Shown: one piece after another, positions 14,711 to 23,316 of the stretch
Position numbering within the stretch: position 1 is the first letter of the stretch
Layout of the letters: the number at the start of each line of letters is the position of its first letter
Origin: JABAQJ01 sp046327745
GTDB taxonomy: Bacteria; Gemmatimonadota; Gemmatimonadetes; Gemmatimonadales; Gemmatimonadaceae
NCBI GenBank assembly: GCA_046327745.1
Contig: JAXLXV010000020.1
Span: forward strand, 1 to 64,000
Length of the DNA stretch: 64,000 nt
Reading direction: 5' to 3'
The notes under the pieces: generated by a model
Told to the model about the DNA's origin: nothing
Database searches by the model: none
Seen by the model: only the letters and a program-made list of their open reading frames with translations
Position numbers and translations under genes: made by a program

Positions 14711-16399
14711 CTATACGTCGTCTTCGCCGTTAGGGTCGGTCCAGTCGAAGGTCCGTGTGGTCTGCATCATCCGCCATCGGGTGGGATAGATCGACCGTTC
14801 CCAGTCGAGCGGCTCGGCGACCGGTCGGGGCTCAGCTGCAACGGCCAGCGCCGACTTCAGGGCCCGTCGCTGCTCGGCACCGAGCGCGCCGGGCTCGATC
14901 GACGTCATGAGGACCGTGCCGCTTCTCGCCAGAAGTTCGAGCCACCGCTGCGTCAGCGGCCACGACTGCTTGCGGAGAACCGCTACGCAATCGGGGTCGG
15001 CCGCATAGAAGGCACCATGCTGCGGAGCCCGGAAGGCGAAGGAGTTGATCCCCATCTTCCGGGTCCGGCGCCAGTCGGATCCGCTGGAGTCGTCGCCGAT
15101 GCGGTAGAGTTCGAAGCGCCCGGCCGAGAGATGGCTGACCGTGTTGCAGCCGATGACCAGCGCTGCGCCGGCCGCGGCGCGAATGGTGCCGTACAGCTCA
15201 TCGATCACCTCTGCCGTGGTTCGCCGATTTCCCTCGGCGAAACGCCAGCCCGCGCGGGTCAGGGCTCCGCCCATTTGGAAGCCCCAGCGACCGAAGATGT
15301 CCCACGTGGAATAGTCGTGTTTGATCAGCTCGTAGCCCCAGCCGGCCATTCGCGCGATGTCGTCATGGACCTTCTGCTGAACGGCGGGCACCGTGGGATC
15401 GAGGACGCTCCGTTCCCGTGAGAGCCGGACGGCGTCTGGTGCGTCGGTGGGCGCGAGAAGGGGACGGCACCAGATGCCCGCGCGGGCACCAGCGGCGTGG
15501 ATATCGCCGGTGAGTGCCGCCATGTCGGGAAACTTCTCGTTGCCGCGATCCCAGTATCCCGAGCCATCGTCGCTGGTGACCCGGCCCGGTTGCCAGCCAT
15601 CGTCGATCACAACGAAGGGACGATTGCCACCCGTGGGCGAGAGTTCCACGATCCGGCCCGCATCGACACGCACCGATTCGGCGCTGTTCTTCCCGTAGGC
15701 CCAATACCAGTCGTTGTGTCCGTAGACCGGTGTCGAGGGCATTCTCGGATTGGGGCACAACATCCGGCAGAACGCCCGCAGGGCGACGAAGGCGGACTCG
15801 TTAGGTGCTCCAGCGCGGCTTATCACATCGCACACTTCGAGCTGGCGGGACCCGAGATTGAGTCCGACTCCGCCGCTTCGGAGGTCGGCCCACAGTGTGA
15901 GCCCGTACCGGTCAACCTGCCAGGCGCACATGGCACGGGCGCCGGTGCGGACACCATACGCGTGGGTCGTGCCGCCATCCGTCACCGCGCAGTACCAGGG
16001 AAGCAGCCGATCCGGCACCAGTCCTCGCCATTCGAGGTCGCCGTAGCCGCGTTCCCACGCGTCCCCGCACACCCGGACCGAATCGCTCAGCGCGGCGCGC
16101 CACCGAAGGCGAAGGCGGAGCACATCGGAGCGCGACGTGGTCAGCCGGACTGTTCTGGCACCGGCCGATTCCACGATCCGAACCTCGGAGCCTGCTTCTG
16201 TCCAGCGACTCACGCCTTGGAGCTGCAACGACTGGATTCCCGTGTCAGTCTGAATGCCCACGAAGTCGGGATCCCGGCGCAGGTCAATGAACGTGGGGGG
16301 CGCGAGCCGGGCGTCGGCAGAAGGGGCGGTGTCCCGCGGGAGCGATAGCGCGGCCGCGGTGACTGATGCGTGCTGGAGAAATTCCCGGCGCGTTGACAT
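14711..16399 (-). CDS. Tat-exported GH36/GH27-like glycosidase
   Basis: A 562-residue glycoside hydrolase of the alpha-galactosidase clan. The N-terminus MSTRREFLQHASVTAAALSL is a Tat signal (TRREFL). The barrel domain shows HNDWYWAYG, then VIDDGWQPG, then LIKHDYSTWD (probable nucleophile Asp near residue 360). A segment CNTVSHLSAG...RIGDDSSGSDW follows, with the probable acid/base Asp near residue 434. These are the ordered signatures of GH36/GH27 enzymes. An N-terminal beta-sandwich fits the GH36 layout. It is likely periplasmic and acts on alpha-galactosides or similar sugars, but specificity is not visible. The Met at 16399 is chosen over 16459 because the Tat motif starts there. Confidence 0.8.
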   Translation of the reverse strand: MSTRREFLQHASVTAAALSLPRDTAPSADARLAPPTFIDLRRDPDFVGIQTDTGIQSLQLQGVSRWTEAGSEVRIVESAGARTVRLTTSRSDVLRLRLRWRAALSDSVRVCGDAWERGYGDLEWRGLVPDRLLPWYCAVTDGGTTHAYGVRTGARAMCAWQVDRYGLTLWADLRSGGVGLNLGSRQLEVCDVISRAGAPNESAFVALRAFCRMLCPNPRMPSTPVYGHNDWYWAYGKNSAESVRVDAGRIVELSPTGGNRPFVVIDDGWQPGRVTSDDGSGYWDRGNEKFPDMAALTGDIHAAGARAGIWCRPLLAPTDAPDAVRLSRERSVLDPTVPAVQQKVHDDIARMAGWGYELIKHDYSTWDIFGRWGFQMGGALTRAGWRFAEGNRRTTAEVIDELYGTIRAAAGAALVIGCNTVSHLSAGRFELYRIGDDSSGSDWRRTRKMGINSFAFRAPQHGAFYAADPDCVAVLRKQSWPLTQRWLELLARSGTVLMTSIEPGALGAEQRRALKSALAVAAEPRPVAEPLDWERSIYPTRWRMMQTTRTFDWTDPNGEDDV

Positions 16400-16687
16400 C
16401 GCGAGGCACTCTGTGGCGGCAGGGTCGCGAAACCTGTCGTCCTCGCATCGGTGCGGCAAGGGTCGTGGTTACTGTGGCGCCTTCTTCCGCGTTATGGTGA
16501 GGTCGCGGAAGCGGCCATTGAACGGATCCTCCCCGGAAACTATGGCGGCGCGTCCCGCTTATCGTCGCGGGTTTGCGAGATGTGGAGCCTGACCCCACCT
16601 TGTTTCACTCGAGACCAGATCAGCGCGCGCATTGTCTCGCGCGCGAGATGCTGGTGAACCTGACGACAATCTCCGGACTTGAAGGAC

Positions 16688-18022
16688 ATGGGGAAGACAA
16701 CAGCCCTCATTCTCGTGTTGTTCCTCGCGGCAGAGATCCCAGCCGCGCCGCCAGCCGGCGCACAGACGCGCCGCGCAGCCGGCGTTAGGCGCCCGCCCCT
16801 GCACGAGATCAACCAACCGGACCCCTCCGACAGCGCTGGAATCATCGCCCTCGTGGGTCCCACCGTGATCGACGGGCGTGGCGGGGAGCCACTGCGCGAT
16901 GCAGTGGTGCTCATTCGTGGGGATCGGATCGCAGCAGTGGGGCCGCGCGCGTCCACATCGCTCCCATCCCATGCGGTCACCGTGAACGCGCGTGGTCTCA
17001 CGCTCCTCCCGGGACTGATCGACGCGCACTTTCACCTCGACGGGGATGACTCGTTGCCGGCGCGCTACCTCGAGCACGGTGTGACGTCACTGCGCGACCC
17101 TGGCGCATGGATTGAGGCGTACGACAACGCGCGACGCTCGCCGGCACCCTTGCCGCGTCTCTTCCTGGCTGGACCGCACTTGGACTATCCGCCGGTGGTG
17201 TTTCCTAACGACGCGATCTCGGTGCGCGACGCGGAGGAGGTGCGCATTGCGGTGAACCGTCAGGTCGACCAAGGGGCATCGTCCATAAAAGTATACTTCC
17301 GGCTGCCGCTCGCTCTCGTGCGCGAGGCCATCGTCACCGCCCACGCGCGAGGGGTGCCTGTCACCGCGCACCTTGAACCGCTCGACGCCAGCGACGTCAT
17401 TCGAGCGGGGATCGACGGCATCGAGCACATCACCTCGTTCGGCAACGCGCTCCTGCCGGTGCGAGAGGCGGAGCAATACCGGCAGGCGGTGCTGGCAGAC
17501 AAACACGTGCGCGAGGAAGGGCGCTATATCACGTGGAACGCGCTGGACTTGGGCAGCCCGCGCGCCAAGGCGCTGCTGGCACTCATCGCCAAGAGCGGCA
17601 TTTTCGTGGATCCCACGCTCGCCGTGTTCGAACGGCAGGCGAGTGACTCAGGTGCAACGGCGGTGCACACGCACGCGTTTGCGCAAATGCTTCAATTCAC
17701 CGGTATGGTGAAGCGCGCTGGCGGCCACGTGGTGGTGGGGTCGCACTCGTCCGTTCCGCACGCCGAGCGTGGCTGGGCCTACGCGCGAGAAATGGAACTG
17801 CTCGTGGCCGCTGGGCTCACCCCAATGGAGGCTATTGTCGCGGGAACGCGGGAGAACGCACGGTTCTTCGGCATCAGCGAACGGCTGGGCACGATCGAAG
17901 TGGGGAAGCTGGCGGACCTGGTGTTGGTGGAGGGAGACCCGCTCGCCGACATCTCGGCGCTTCGACAGGTGCAACGTGTGATGCTTGGCGGGCGATGGGT
18001 CGCGGGACGCCCCCTGCCGTAG
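16688..18022 (+). CDS. Secreted amidohydrolase (imidazolonepropionase-like)
   Basis: A 444-residue amidohydrolase-superfamily enzyme with a signal peptide (MGKTTALILVLFLAAEIPAA). The metal-binding DAHFHLDG (HxH) is near residue 118. A Lys in SSIKVYF (carbamylated-Lys position) is near 200, followed by VTAHLEP, GIDGIEHI (His ligands) and a late VVVGSHSS segment. The C-terminal GTIEVGKLADLVLVEGDPL is the standard return to the small beta-domain. In this last ligand region the usual Asp (GTD) reads GSH, which could change metal use or activity. Substrate unknown; exported members often cleave peptides or lactams. A GTTAGGC heptamer occurs at 16784 inside the gene. Confidence 0.85.
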   Translation: MGKTTALILVLFLAAEIPAAPPAGAQTRRAAGVRRPPLHEINQPDPSDSAGIIALVGPTVIDGRGGEPLRDAVVLIRGDRIAAVGPRASTSLPSHAVTVNARGLTLLPGLIDAHFHLDGDDSLPARYLEHGVTSLRDPGAWIEAYDNARRSPAPLPRLFLAGPHLDYPPVVFPNDAISVRDAEEVRIAVNRQVDQGASSIKVYFRLPLALVREAIVTAHARGVPVTAHLEPLDASDVIRAGIDGIEHITSFGNALLPVREAEQYRQAVLADKHVREEGRYITWNALDLGSPRAKALLALIAKSGIFVDPTLAVFERQASDSGATAVHTHAFAQMLQFTGMVKRAGGHVVVGSHSSVPHAERGWAYAREMELLVAAGLTPMEAIVAGTRENARFFGISERLGTIEVGKLADLVLVEGDPLADISALRQVQRVMLGGRWVAGRPLP

Positions 18023-18036
18023 CGCGCGTTGGACGC

Positions 18037-18072
18037 AAGAAAAAAGCGGGCGCCCCTCATCAGGGCGCCCGT
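18037..18072 (-). terminator. Rho-independent terminator of the LVIVD gene
   Basis: Read on the minus strand, a GGGCGCCCT/AGGGGCGCCC hairpin (about 18046-18071) is followed by a CTTTTTTCTT tract (18037-18045). It lies just past the stop at 18098 and ends transcription coming from the LVIVD gene. Confidence 0.85.
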
Positions 18073-18097
18073 TGTTGTTCGTGAATCGGTCGAGGAC

Positions 18098-19942
18098 TTA
18101 CTTCGACGCCGCCGCGAGACGCCGGATCTCGCCGGCCATGGTACGCACGCGAGCACCGTCTTTCGCTCCCGCCACATCGCGGTCCACCTGCTGCGCGAGT
18201 GCGTTCAGCGCCGAGGCGCGGGCAAGGCTTGACTTCATCTCCGCCATGTCGAGCGCGGAAGAGATGGCCGACGTTCGCTCCTCGGCGAGCCCGCTGTTCC
18301 GCACCAGTTGGTCGAGATACGACCTAACGACGACGAAGGCCGGCGGCCACGTCATCTTCGGCTGGCTCTGCGGGTTGTAGGCATCGAATCGCACCAGCTT
18401 CGCCGCCGCAATCTCGTTCGCTGACAGCTGCGCGCTCGGCGTCAGCTCCAAGATGTCCAGCCCGCGATCGAGCTCCGACGAGACGATCAGGCCGTTCCAG
18501 TAGTACGCCCCCCACGACCCACCAATCGTGTTCCCTCCGCCCCGCACCGACGGATCCACCGGCGGCTGCGGCACGTCGGCGCCACGCGGCGGATTGATCG
18601 AGCCGCGGTCGAAATAGGCGATCTCGGTGGCGCTGTCCGCATTCGTGAAGTCCATGATGTTCACGCCGCCCTGGTACCACCCCTGCACGTAGAGGTCGCG
18701 CCCGGGCACGGGGATGATGCCACCGTTGTGCGACACGCAATTCTCCTCGGCGGACTGCGCCGACGGAAGTTTGAAGTACGCATGTTGCGACTGCTTCTTC
18801 TTCGCATCGAGCGTGATCACCGTGTTGCCGCCGAGTTCGATCATGCTCGACGCTTGGCACATGGGGCTCGTGCCGCCGCCCCACTCGTCTGTCTGGATCA
18901 GCTTCTTGCCGTCGTTGCTGAAGGCCGCGGTGTGCCGGCCTTGGAAGTTGTTCGTGTCCGTGAGCGCGTCGATGCGGAAGGGCTTCTCGGGATTCGAGAT
19001 GTCCACCACGATCGAATGCGTCGAGCACGACGCGGCGAGCAGGTTCATCGCGGGATACGCCGTCACGTCGTGACAATTGCGTGGGCCCGTCGGCATGTTG
19101 GGGTCCGTCGCGGGACGGTTGCGGCCGGCGGCAGCCATGGCGGCGGCACGACGCGGATCTTCCGGCTCACAGAAACGCTCGCACTTTCCGCGGCCATCCA
19201 GGCCGGTGAAGATGCGCGCCCCCGGGATCACCTCGGCCTGCTCTGGATGATCGAGCGGTACGCGGATGATGTCGAGCTGGAAGAGCGAGTTCGTCGGGTC
19301 GGCTGGGTCTGTGCCGTTCTTACATCCCGCCAACTCTGTTTCTGGTCGCGCGGCTTGCTGACCCGACACGTAGAGGTAGATGATCCGCGGATCCTTCGGG
19401 CTCGGAACGAGCGTGTGGGTGTGCGAGCCTTTGCAGGTCTGCACGTTCTTCACGAGCTTGGGCGCCTTCGGGTTGGACACGTCGAAGATGCGCACGCCGG
19501 CCATGTGGTCCTTCGGGTCCTTCACGCCCCCGTCGCCGCAGTCGTTGCGGTTGCCAGCGCCTTCGGCGGAGAGGAAGAGCAGGTTGCCGACGATGGTTGG
19601 GTCACCCTGCGACGTGATGCACTTTGTCGCCGACGCCAGCACCGGATTGGCGGGGTCGGTGATGTCCCAGATCATGAAGCCGGCGAAGTTCGCCTGGTAG
19701 ATGTAGTGCGTGCCGAAGGCCAAGTCGGAGTTGATGAACTTGAGGCCCGCCGCCGTGTCGAACGCCGCTGGCTTCTTTGTGAACGACACCTGCTTCATGT
19801 TGCTGATCGCAATCCCGGCGTCGTACCGTCCGGGCTTGAGGGTGCTTCGAGGATCCTTGTTGGTCGGATACGTCTGTGCCGACGCCACGTTCGGCACGAC
19901 GGCGACCGTCAGCAGCATGATGAAGCCACGCATTTTGTTCAT
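18098..19942 (-). CDS. Exported LVIVD-repeat protein
   Basis: A 614-residue exported protein with signal peptide MNKMRGFIMLLTVAVVPNVASAQ. The body consists of repeats of the LVIVD type: MIWDITDPANPVL, VRIFDVSNPKAPKL, IVVDISNPEKPF and NIMDFTNADSATEI, each a beta-propeller blade. Paired Cys residues between blades suggest disulfides. The last 90 residues are helical and may be a separate module. LVIVD proteins are predicted cell-surface propellers; a ligand is not known. It lies 33 bp downstream of the DUF305 gene on the same strand, so the two form an operon closed by the terminator at 18037. Confidence 0.85.
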   Translation of the reverse strand: MNKMRGFIMLLTVAVVPNVASAQTYPTNKDPRSTLKPGRYDAGIAISNMKQVSFTKKPAAFDTAAGLKFINSDLAFGTHYIYQANFAGFMIWDITDPANPVLASATKCITSQGDPTIVGNLLFLSAEGAGNRNDCGDGGVKDPKDHMAGVRIFDVSNPKAPKLVKNVQTCKGSHTHTLVPSPKDPRIIYLYVSGQQAARPETELAGCKNGTDPADPTNSLFQLDIIRVPLDHPEQAEVIPGARIFTGLDGRGKCERFCEPEDPRRAAAMAAAGRNRPATDPNMPTGPRNCHDVTAYPAMNLLAASCSTHSIVVDISNPEKPFRIDALTDTNNFQGRHTAAFSNDGKKLIQTDEWGGGTSPMCQASSMIELGGNTVITLDAKKKQSQHAYFKLPSAQSAEENCVSHNGGIIPVPGRDLYVQGWYQGGVNIMDFTNADSATEIAYFDRGSINPPRGADVPQPPVDPSVRGGGNTIGGSWGAYYWNGLIVSSELDRGLDILELTPSAQLSANEIAAAKLVRFDAYNPQSQPKMTWPPAFVVVRSYLDQLVRNSGLAEERTSAISSALDMAEMKSSLARASALNALAQQVDRDVAGAKDGARVRTMAGEIRRLAAASK

Positions 19943-19975
19943 CGAGGTTTGCTCCGGGGGCAGGGACGTGGGCGA

Positions 19976-20590
19976 TTACGCTGGAGGGAGTTGCGACAGC
20001 AAGCGCCGCATGATGCCGATTTCGGCGGTCTGGGCGGTGACAACATCATTGGCGAAGACATTGGCATCAACCTCTTGGCCGGCGCCCGGCGACTTGAAGA
20101 GGTCTTCGACCATCTTGAGCGCGCCGGCGTGGTGCTTGATCATGCCGTTGAGGAAGAGCCGGTCAAAGGCAACGCCCTTCGCCTCGCTCAAGGATTTGAG
20201 CTCGTCGTCGCTGAGCATGCCATCCATCCGCATCTCGTGCCAAGACGAGGTGTCTGGTGCGAACTGATCGTGCCGGCGCAGCCACCCCTGCATGATGATG
20301 ATTTCGGGCACCTGCGACTGGTCGATCTTGCGCGAGAGCTTGAGCACCTGCGCATTGGCGCCATTCGCCTCCGCCATGCGCGACATGACGATGGCTTGGG
20401 CGTGATGGGCGATCATTCCCTGCATGAACTCGACGTCCGCCTTCGTATAGATGGCACCCTTCGGGATGACGATTTCGGGGCCCATGTTGTGCTTGCTGTG
20501 ATCCATCCCCGCCTGCGCGCCGGCTCGTGAAGAGGCGCTGGCGAGGGCGCAGAGCATGGTGAAGGCGACGAGGTGGCGAGAGGTGGTCAT
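19976..20590 (-). CDS. Exported DUF305 protein
   Basis: A 204-residue protein with a signal peptide (MTTSRHLVAFTMLCALASAS). The mature N-terminus GMDHSKHNMG is Met/His-rich. The DUF305 core follows: FMQGMIAHHAQAIVMSRMAE, MQGWL, then FLNGMIKHHAGALKMVEDL. The paired MxxHH motifs are the metal-ligand signature of the family (ferritin-like four-helix fold), usually linked with copper or other metal handling; that link is family knowledge and not shown here. The Met at 20590 is preferred over one at 20671 because the signal starts there. It is the first gene of a two-gene operon with the LVIVD protein. Confidence 0.85.
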   Translation of the reverse strand: MTTSRHLVAFTMLCALASASSRAGAQAGMDHSKHNMGPEIVIPKGAIYTKADVEFMQGMIAHHAQAIVMSRMAEANGANAQVLKLSRKIDQSQVPEIIIMQGWLRRHDQFAPDTSSWHEMRMDGMLSDDELKSLSEAKGVAFDRLFLNGMIKHHAGALKMVEDLFKSPGAGQEVDANVFANDVVTAQTAEIGIMRRLLSQLPPA

Positions 20591-21055
20591 GGTGAATGTG
20601 CTCCGGAGGGGGCCGGGTATTTTGCGCACGCCGAGGGAGAGTGGCGCAGGGGGGAGGCGCGCGGATCCCAAACGAATACGTGACGAGCATACGGGTTGTT
20701 GATGCTCATCGGTAGGGGGGCGGTGTAACCTGGCGCCGGCCTACGCCGGAGGGCGGTGCGTTGAAGCCCTTGGCGTGCCCGATTTCCGCGGGTTTGGCTC
20801 GTGCACCATAGCCTGACCCAGCGTTGCAGCTGACGCCGAGCGTCGGTTGGCCGCTGCGCGCCGGGCGTTGCGGAACGGCGGCGCCGCCCAGCTCTCACGT
20901 TATGCCGCCAACCTGAGGGAGTGGTCACGCTGGACATGATCACCTCTGGCACTACTATTCCTCAGGATCGTCCCGTTTTCTCCATCGGGACACTCCCGTG
21001 CGTGCGCTCAAGCCTGTTAGCTCTGGCGAACTGCTGTTCGAAGAGTTCTGGCAAC
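20591..21055. other. Intergenic region, 465 bp
   Basis: This region must hold the promoter of the DUF305-LVIVD operon (reading left) and the boundary where the cassette array resumes. No convincing gene is present. A CACGTTATGCC resembling a degenerate attC right core occurs around 20898-20908, and several GC-rich palindromes (CCGGCCTACGCCGG near 20734) are visible, without a clear assignment. Confidence 0.4.
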
Positions 21056-21062
21056 GTTAGGC
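21056..21062 (+). repeat. attC right core, left side unclear
   Basis: GTTAGGC, preceded by GAGTTCTGGCAAC, opens the next cassette. A GAACTGCTGTTC palindrome lies just upstream, but no RYYYAAC was found nearby. Confidence 0.45.
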
Positions 21063-21080
21063 ATCCGTCGGGGAGGGCAT

Positions 21081-21605
21081 ATGGTCTGGCTAGATCCCGT
21101 TGTCCTGACCTCCATCATCGCGCTTCCGGTCAGCGCGACCGCGTTCGCGGTCGGCCACGCGATGCGGGCCGCTCGCCGAAATCGCCAGGAACGTTGTGGC
21201 AACTGCAACGGACCGCTGTATGCGTCGGGTGCCATGGCGGGTCCATCGCTGGTCCAAGGTCATCTAGTCTGCGAGCCGTGTGCCGCGAATGAGCGGCGCA
21301 CTCTCAGCGGCAGCTTGGTTGCCGCCGGAGCCATCACCGGTGCAGCTGTACTGGGGCTCGCGGCCGTGGCCGTGTGGGCACCGGCCGAACTTGGTACCCA
21401 CCCGTGGGTTCCGGTGGTGGCGACGGTGCTGACATACCCAGCGATCTTTGGGGGCGCCGTCGCTTGGATGAAACGACTCAATCGTCGCGCCGCGGAGCGA
21501 CTTGGTCTGCAACCGGGCGCCTCAAACGCTGTGCTGCCGAGTTCACCGCCTGCGTTGCCGGCCGGGTCTTTGGCGCCAGGTTCGAGGGAAGGACCGGACG
21601 CCTAA
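21081..21605 (+). CDS. Membrane protein with zinc-ribbon motif
   Basis: A 174-residue protein with an N-terminal helix (residues 5-27). A small zinc-ribbon-like motif CGNCNGPLY...HLVCEPC has four Cys in two CxxC pairs near residues 39-68. Two further helices span about residues 76-98 and 107-128, with a Pro-rich tail. The Cys motif should face one compartment and bind a metal; function is unknown. Start ATG 21081 follows a GGGGAGGG ribosome binding site (21070-21077). The TAA stop is inside the GCCTAAC left core of a very short attC (21600-21645), so the gene is in cassette form. Confidence 0.75.
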   Translation: MVWLDPVVLTSIIALPVSATAFAVGHAMRAARRNRQERCGNCNGPLYASGAMAGPSLVQGHLVCEPCAANERRTLSGSLVAAGAITGAAVLGLAAVAVWAPAELGTHPWVPVVATVLTYPAIFGGAVAWMKRLNRRAAERLGLQPGASNAVLPSSPPALPAGSLAPGSREGPDA

Positions 21606-21645
21606 CGGATCATCGCTGCTGATCGCATCTTTGCTAGCGTTAGGT
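21600..21645 (+). repeat. Ultra-short attC site, 46 bp
   Basis: Left core GCCTAAC (21600-21606) and right core GTTAGGT (21639-21645) are both consensus and the outer arms GCCTAACG/CGTTAGG pair perfectly. GATCATCG and TGATCGC inside can pair too. It is shorter than described attC sites. Confidence 0.6.
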
Positions 21646-21692
21646 GGCACCACACTCCCTGAGCTACGCATGGAACCGCACCTCCCCCATGT

Positions 21693-21878
21693 ATGATACC
21701 GCTGCTCGCCGCGATGCTCACGTGGTTGGGCGTCTGTGTTATTGCAGCCTCTATGACGACTGCTGGACGGTCTCAACTCAAGCGCCCGAGCCGGCGCCAA
21801 TCGGTCAGTGTCCAACGAGCGATGCGGCCGGCATGCGATGAGTGTTGTCCTACCACTGTGAATGATGGGTACCTCTAG
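21693..21878 (+). CDS. Possible small membrane protein, 61 aa
   Basis: A 61-residue frame opening with a hydrophobic helix (MIPLLAAMLTWLGVCVIAAS) and a basic tail with two Cys-containing clusters. It lies between an attC right core and the GNAT gene with 16 bp to spare. There is no strong ribosome binding site and no family, so it may be chance. Confidence 0.3.
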   Translation: MIPLLAAMLTWLGVCVIAASMTTAGRSQLKRPSRRQSVSVQRAMRPACDECCPTTVNDGYL

Positions 21879-21894
21879 AATCCCACTACTCTGA

Positions 21895-22395
21895 ATGTCC
21901 GCCGACTCCGCCCTCTCGATCCGACTCGCCTCAGACGCAGACTGGCCTGCAATTTGGCCACTCTTCCGTCAGGTCGTCTCCACAGGCGATACGTACACCA
22001 TCGCGCCGGAAGTCAGCGAGGCGGACGCCAAAGCTTATTGGATGGGCAAGGGTCTGGCCGTTTACGTCGCCGAGCGTGAGGGTCACGTCGTCGGCACCTA
22101 TGCGCTGCGCGCGAACCAGCCCGGACTCGGGAGCCACGTAGCCAATGCCGGCTACATGGTAGATCCCGCACACTCTGGGGAGGGCATTGGGACGCGGATG
22201 TGCGAGCATTCGCTGGTCGAGGCTCGCCAGCGTTGTTTTCAGGCCATGCAGTTCAATGCCGTGGTCAGTACCAATCGACGCGCCGTCGCGCTGTGGCAGC
22301 GACACGGGTTCGTCATCATCGGGACGGTGCCGAAGGGATACAACCACCGCCAGCTGGGCCTTGTGGACCTCTACATCATGCATCGCACCCTTTGA
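21895..22395 (+). CDS. GNAT-family N-acetyltransferase
   Basis: A 166-residue GNAT acetyltransferase. Motif A with the acetyl-CoA pyrophosphate-binding loop is present as GYMVDPAHSGEGIGTRMCEH (Q/RxxGxG/A type: SGEGIG, near residues 89-102). The C-terminal LWQRHGFVIIGTVPKGY is typical of the single-domain L-amino-acid N-acetyltransferase-like (RimI/YhhY) group. It is cytoplasmic and transfers an acetyl group from acetyl-CoA to an amine; the substrate is unknown. Acetyltransferases are frequent integron cargo. No attC precedes it directly, so it may share a unit with the small frame at 21693. Confidence 0.85.
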   Translation: MSADSALSIRLASDADWPAIWPLFRQVVSTGDTYTIAPEVSEADAKAYWMGKGLAVYVAEREGHVVGTYALRANQPGLGSHVANAGYMVDPAHSGEGIGTRMCEHSLVEARQRCFQAMQFNAVVSTNRRAVALWQRHGFVIIGTVPKGYNHRQLGLVDLYIMHRTL

Positions 22396-22496
22396 TTCCG
22401 GATGTAGATCCCAGGGCCGAGGGCGAGGGTATGCCGTATGACCCACCACATGAGGCTCGCGTCCTCGGTCAACGGGCGCCCGACTGTCGGAGGGTC

Positions 22497-22545
22497 ACCT
22501 GACGGCGGCCGCCCTCAAGCCGCCGTTTGCGAGGAATCGTTAGGT
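22497..22545 (+). repeat. Short attC-like site, 49 bp
   Basis: ACCTGAC (22497-22503, one mismatch) and GTTAGGT (22539-22545) enclose GGCGGCCGCCCTCAAGCCGCC, a good hairpin. Confidence 0.45.
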
Positions 22546-22584
22546 GCGTCGGCGACGTCTCTAGCGCTTGCCGCGAACACGAAC

Positions 22585-22591
22585 GTTAGGC
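22585..22591 (+). repeat. Second attC right core
   Basis: GTTAGGC preceded by ACGAAC, 46 bp after the previous right core. The pair suggests an empty or deleted cassette between two adjacent sites. Confidence 0.4.
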
Positions 22592-22665
22592 GGCCCCGTG
22601 ATGTCCGTGATCGCCCCGACGACTATATTGCGTCGTCGCGCTACTTCCTTGGAGCTGTCGCTGCC

Positions 22666-23316
22666 ATGTACACACCGTCGTCCTTCCTGGAGCGTGATCT
22701 CCCGACACTTCACGACTTCATAGAAGCCCACCCTCTGGCCACCTTGGTGACGAAGGACTCAGTCACCGGCTTTCAGGCCACTCCGTTACCACTCATTCTT
22801 GACCGCTCCGTCGCGCCACTTGGGGTTTTGCTCGGGCACGTCGCTCGCGCCAATCCGCACGCAAAGCTCGACACCGCCGTGCCGGTTGAAGCGTTGGTGA
22901 TGTTTAACGGCCCAGACGCGTACATCACCCCTGCATGGTACGCTACCAAGCGAGAGACCGGTCGGGTGGTTCCCACCTGGAACTACGTGGCGGTGCATGC
23001 CCACTGCTCCATGCGCATACGAGACGATGCGGACTTTCTGAGGGCGCAGTTGGAGGCGCTGACCCGATTCCATGAGTCGCCGCGGCCCACGCCATGGCAG
23101 GTCACCGATGCACCTGCCGACTACGTCGCACAGCAGATGAAGGCGATCGTGGGGATAGAGCTACGCATCGACCGACTCGAGGGCAAATGGAAGATGAGTC
23201 AGAACCGACCAGGAGCGGATATCGATGGTGTCGTTCACGGTTTGGGCGCATCTCCAAATCCGCGCGATCGGGCCGTCGGCAACTTGGTCCAAGCTCGGCG
23301 CCCAGCAACCAGCTGA
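22666..23316 (+). CDS. PaiB-like FMN-binding negative regulator
   Basis: A 216-residue protein of the PaiB/FMN-binding split-barrel family. MYTPSSFLERDLPTLHDFIEAHPLATLVT is the family start, GHVARANPHAKL and FNGPDAYITPAWYATK...VPTWNYVAVHAHC are its hallmark flavin-site segments, and GIELRIDRLEGKWKMSQNR is the C-terminal signature. In Bacillus, PaiB works with the acetyltransferase PaiA and affects sporulation and protease genes; here a GNAT gene lies just upstream (21895), an intriguing parallel, though two attC-like cores separate them. The frame is open further upstream, but the ATG at 22666 matches the family N-terminus. It is cytoplasmic. Confidence 0.88.
   Translation: MYTPSSFLERDLPTLHDFIEAHPLATLVTKDSVTGFQATPLPLILDRSVAPLGVLLGHVARANPHAKLDTAVPVEALVMFNGPDAYITPAWYATKRETGRVVPTWNYVAVHAHCSMRIRDDADFLRAQLEALTRFHESPRPTPWQVTDAPADYVAQQMKAIVGIELRIDRLEGKWKMSQNRPGADIDGVVHGLGASPNPRDRAVGNLVQARRPATS

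Noticed and set aside
18728..20530. Long + strand open frame opposite the LVIVD and DUF305 genes
   Set aside because: Its residues are His/Arg/Val-rich as expected from the antisense of GC-rich coding DNA, and both opposite-strand genes are well supported by family motifs.
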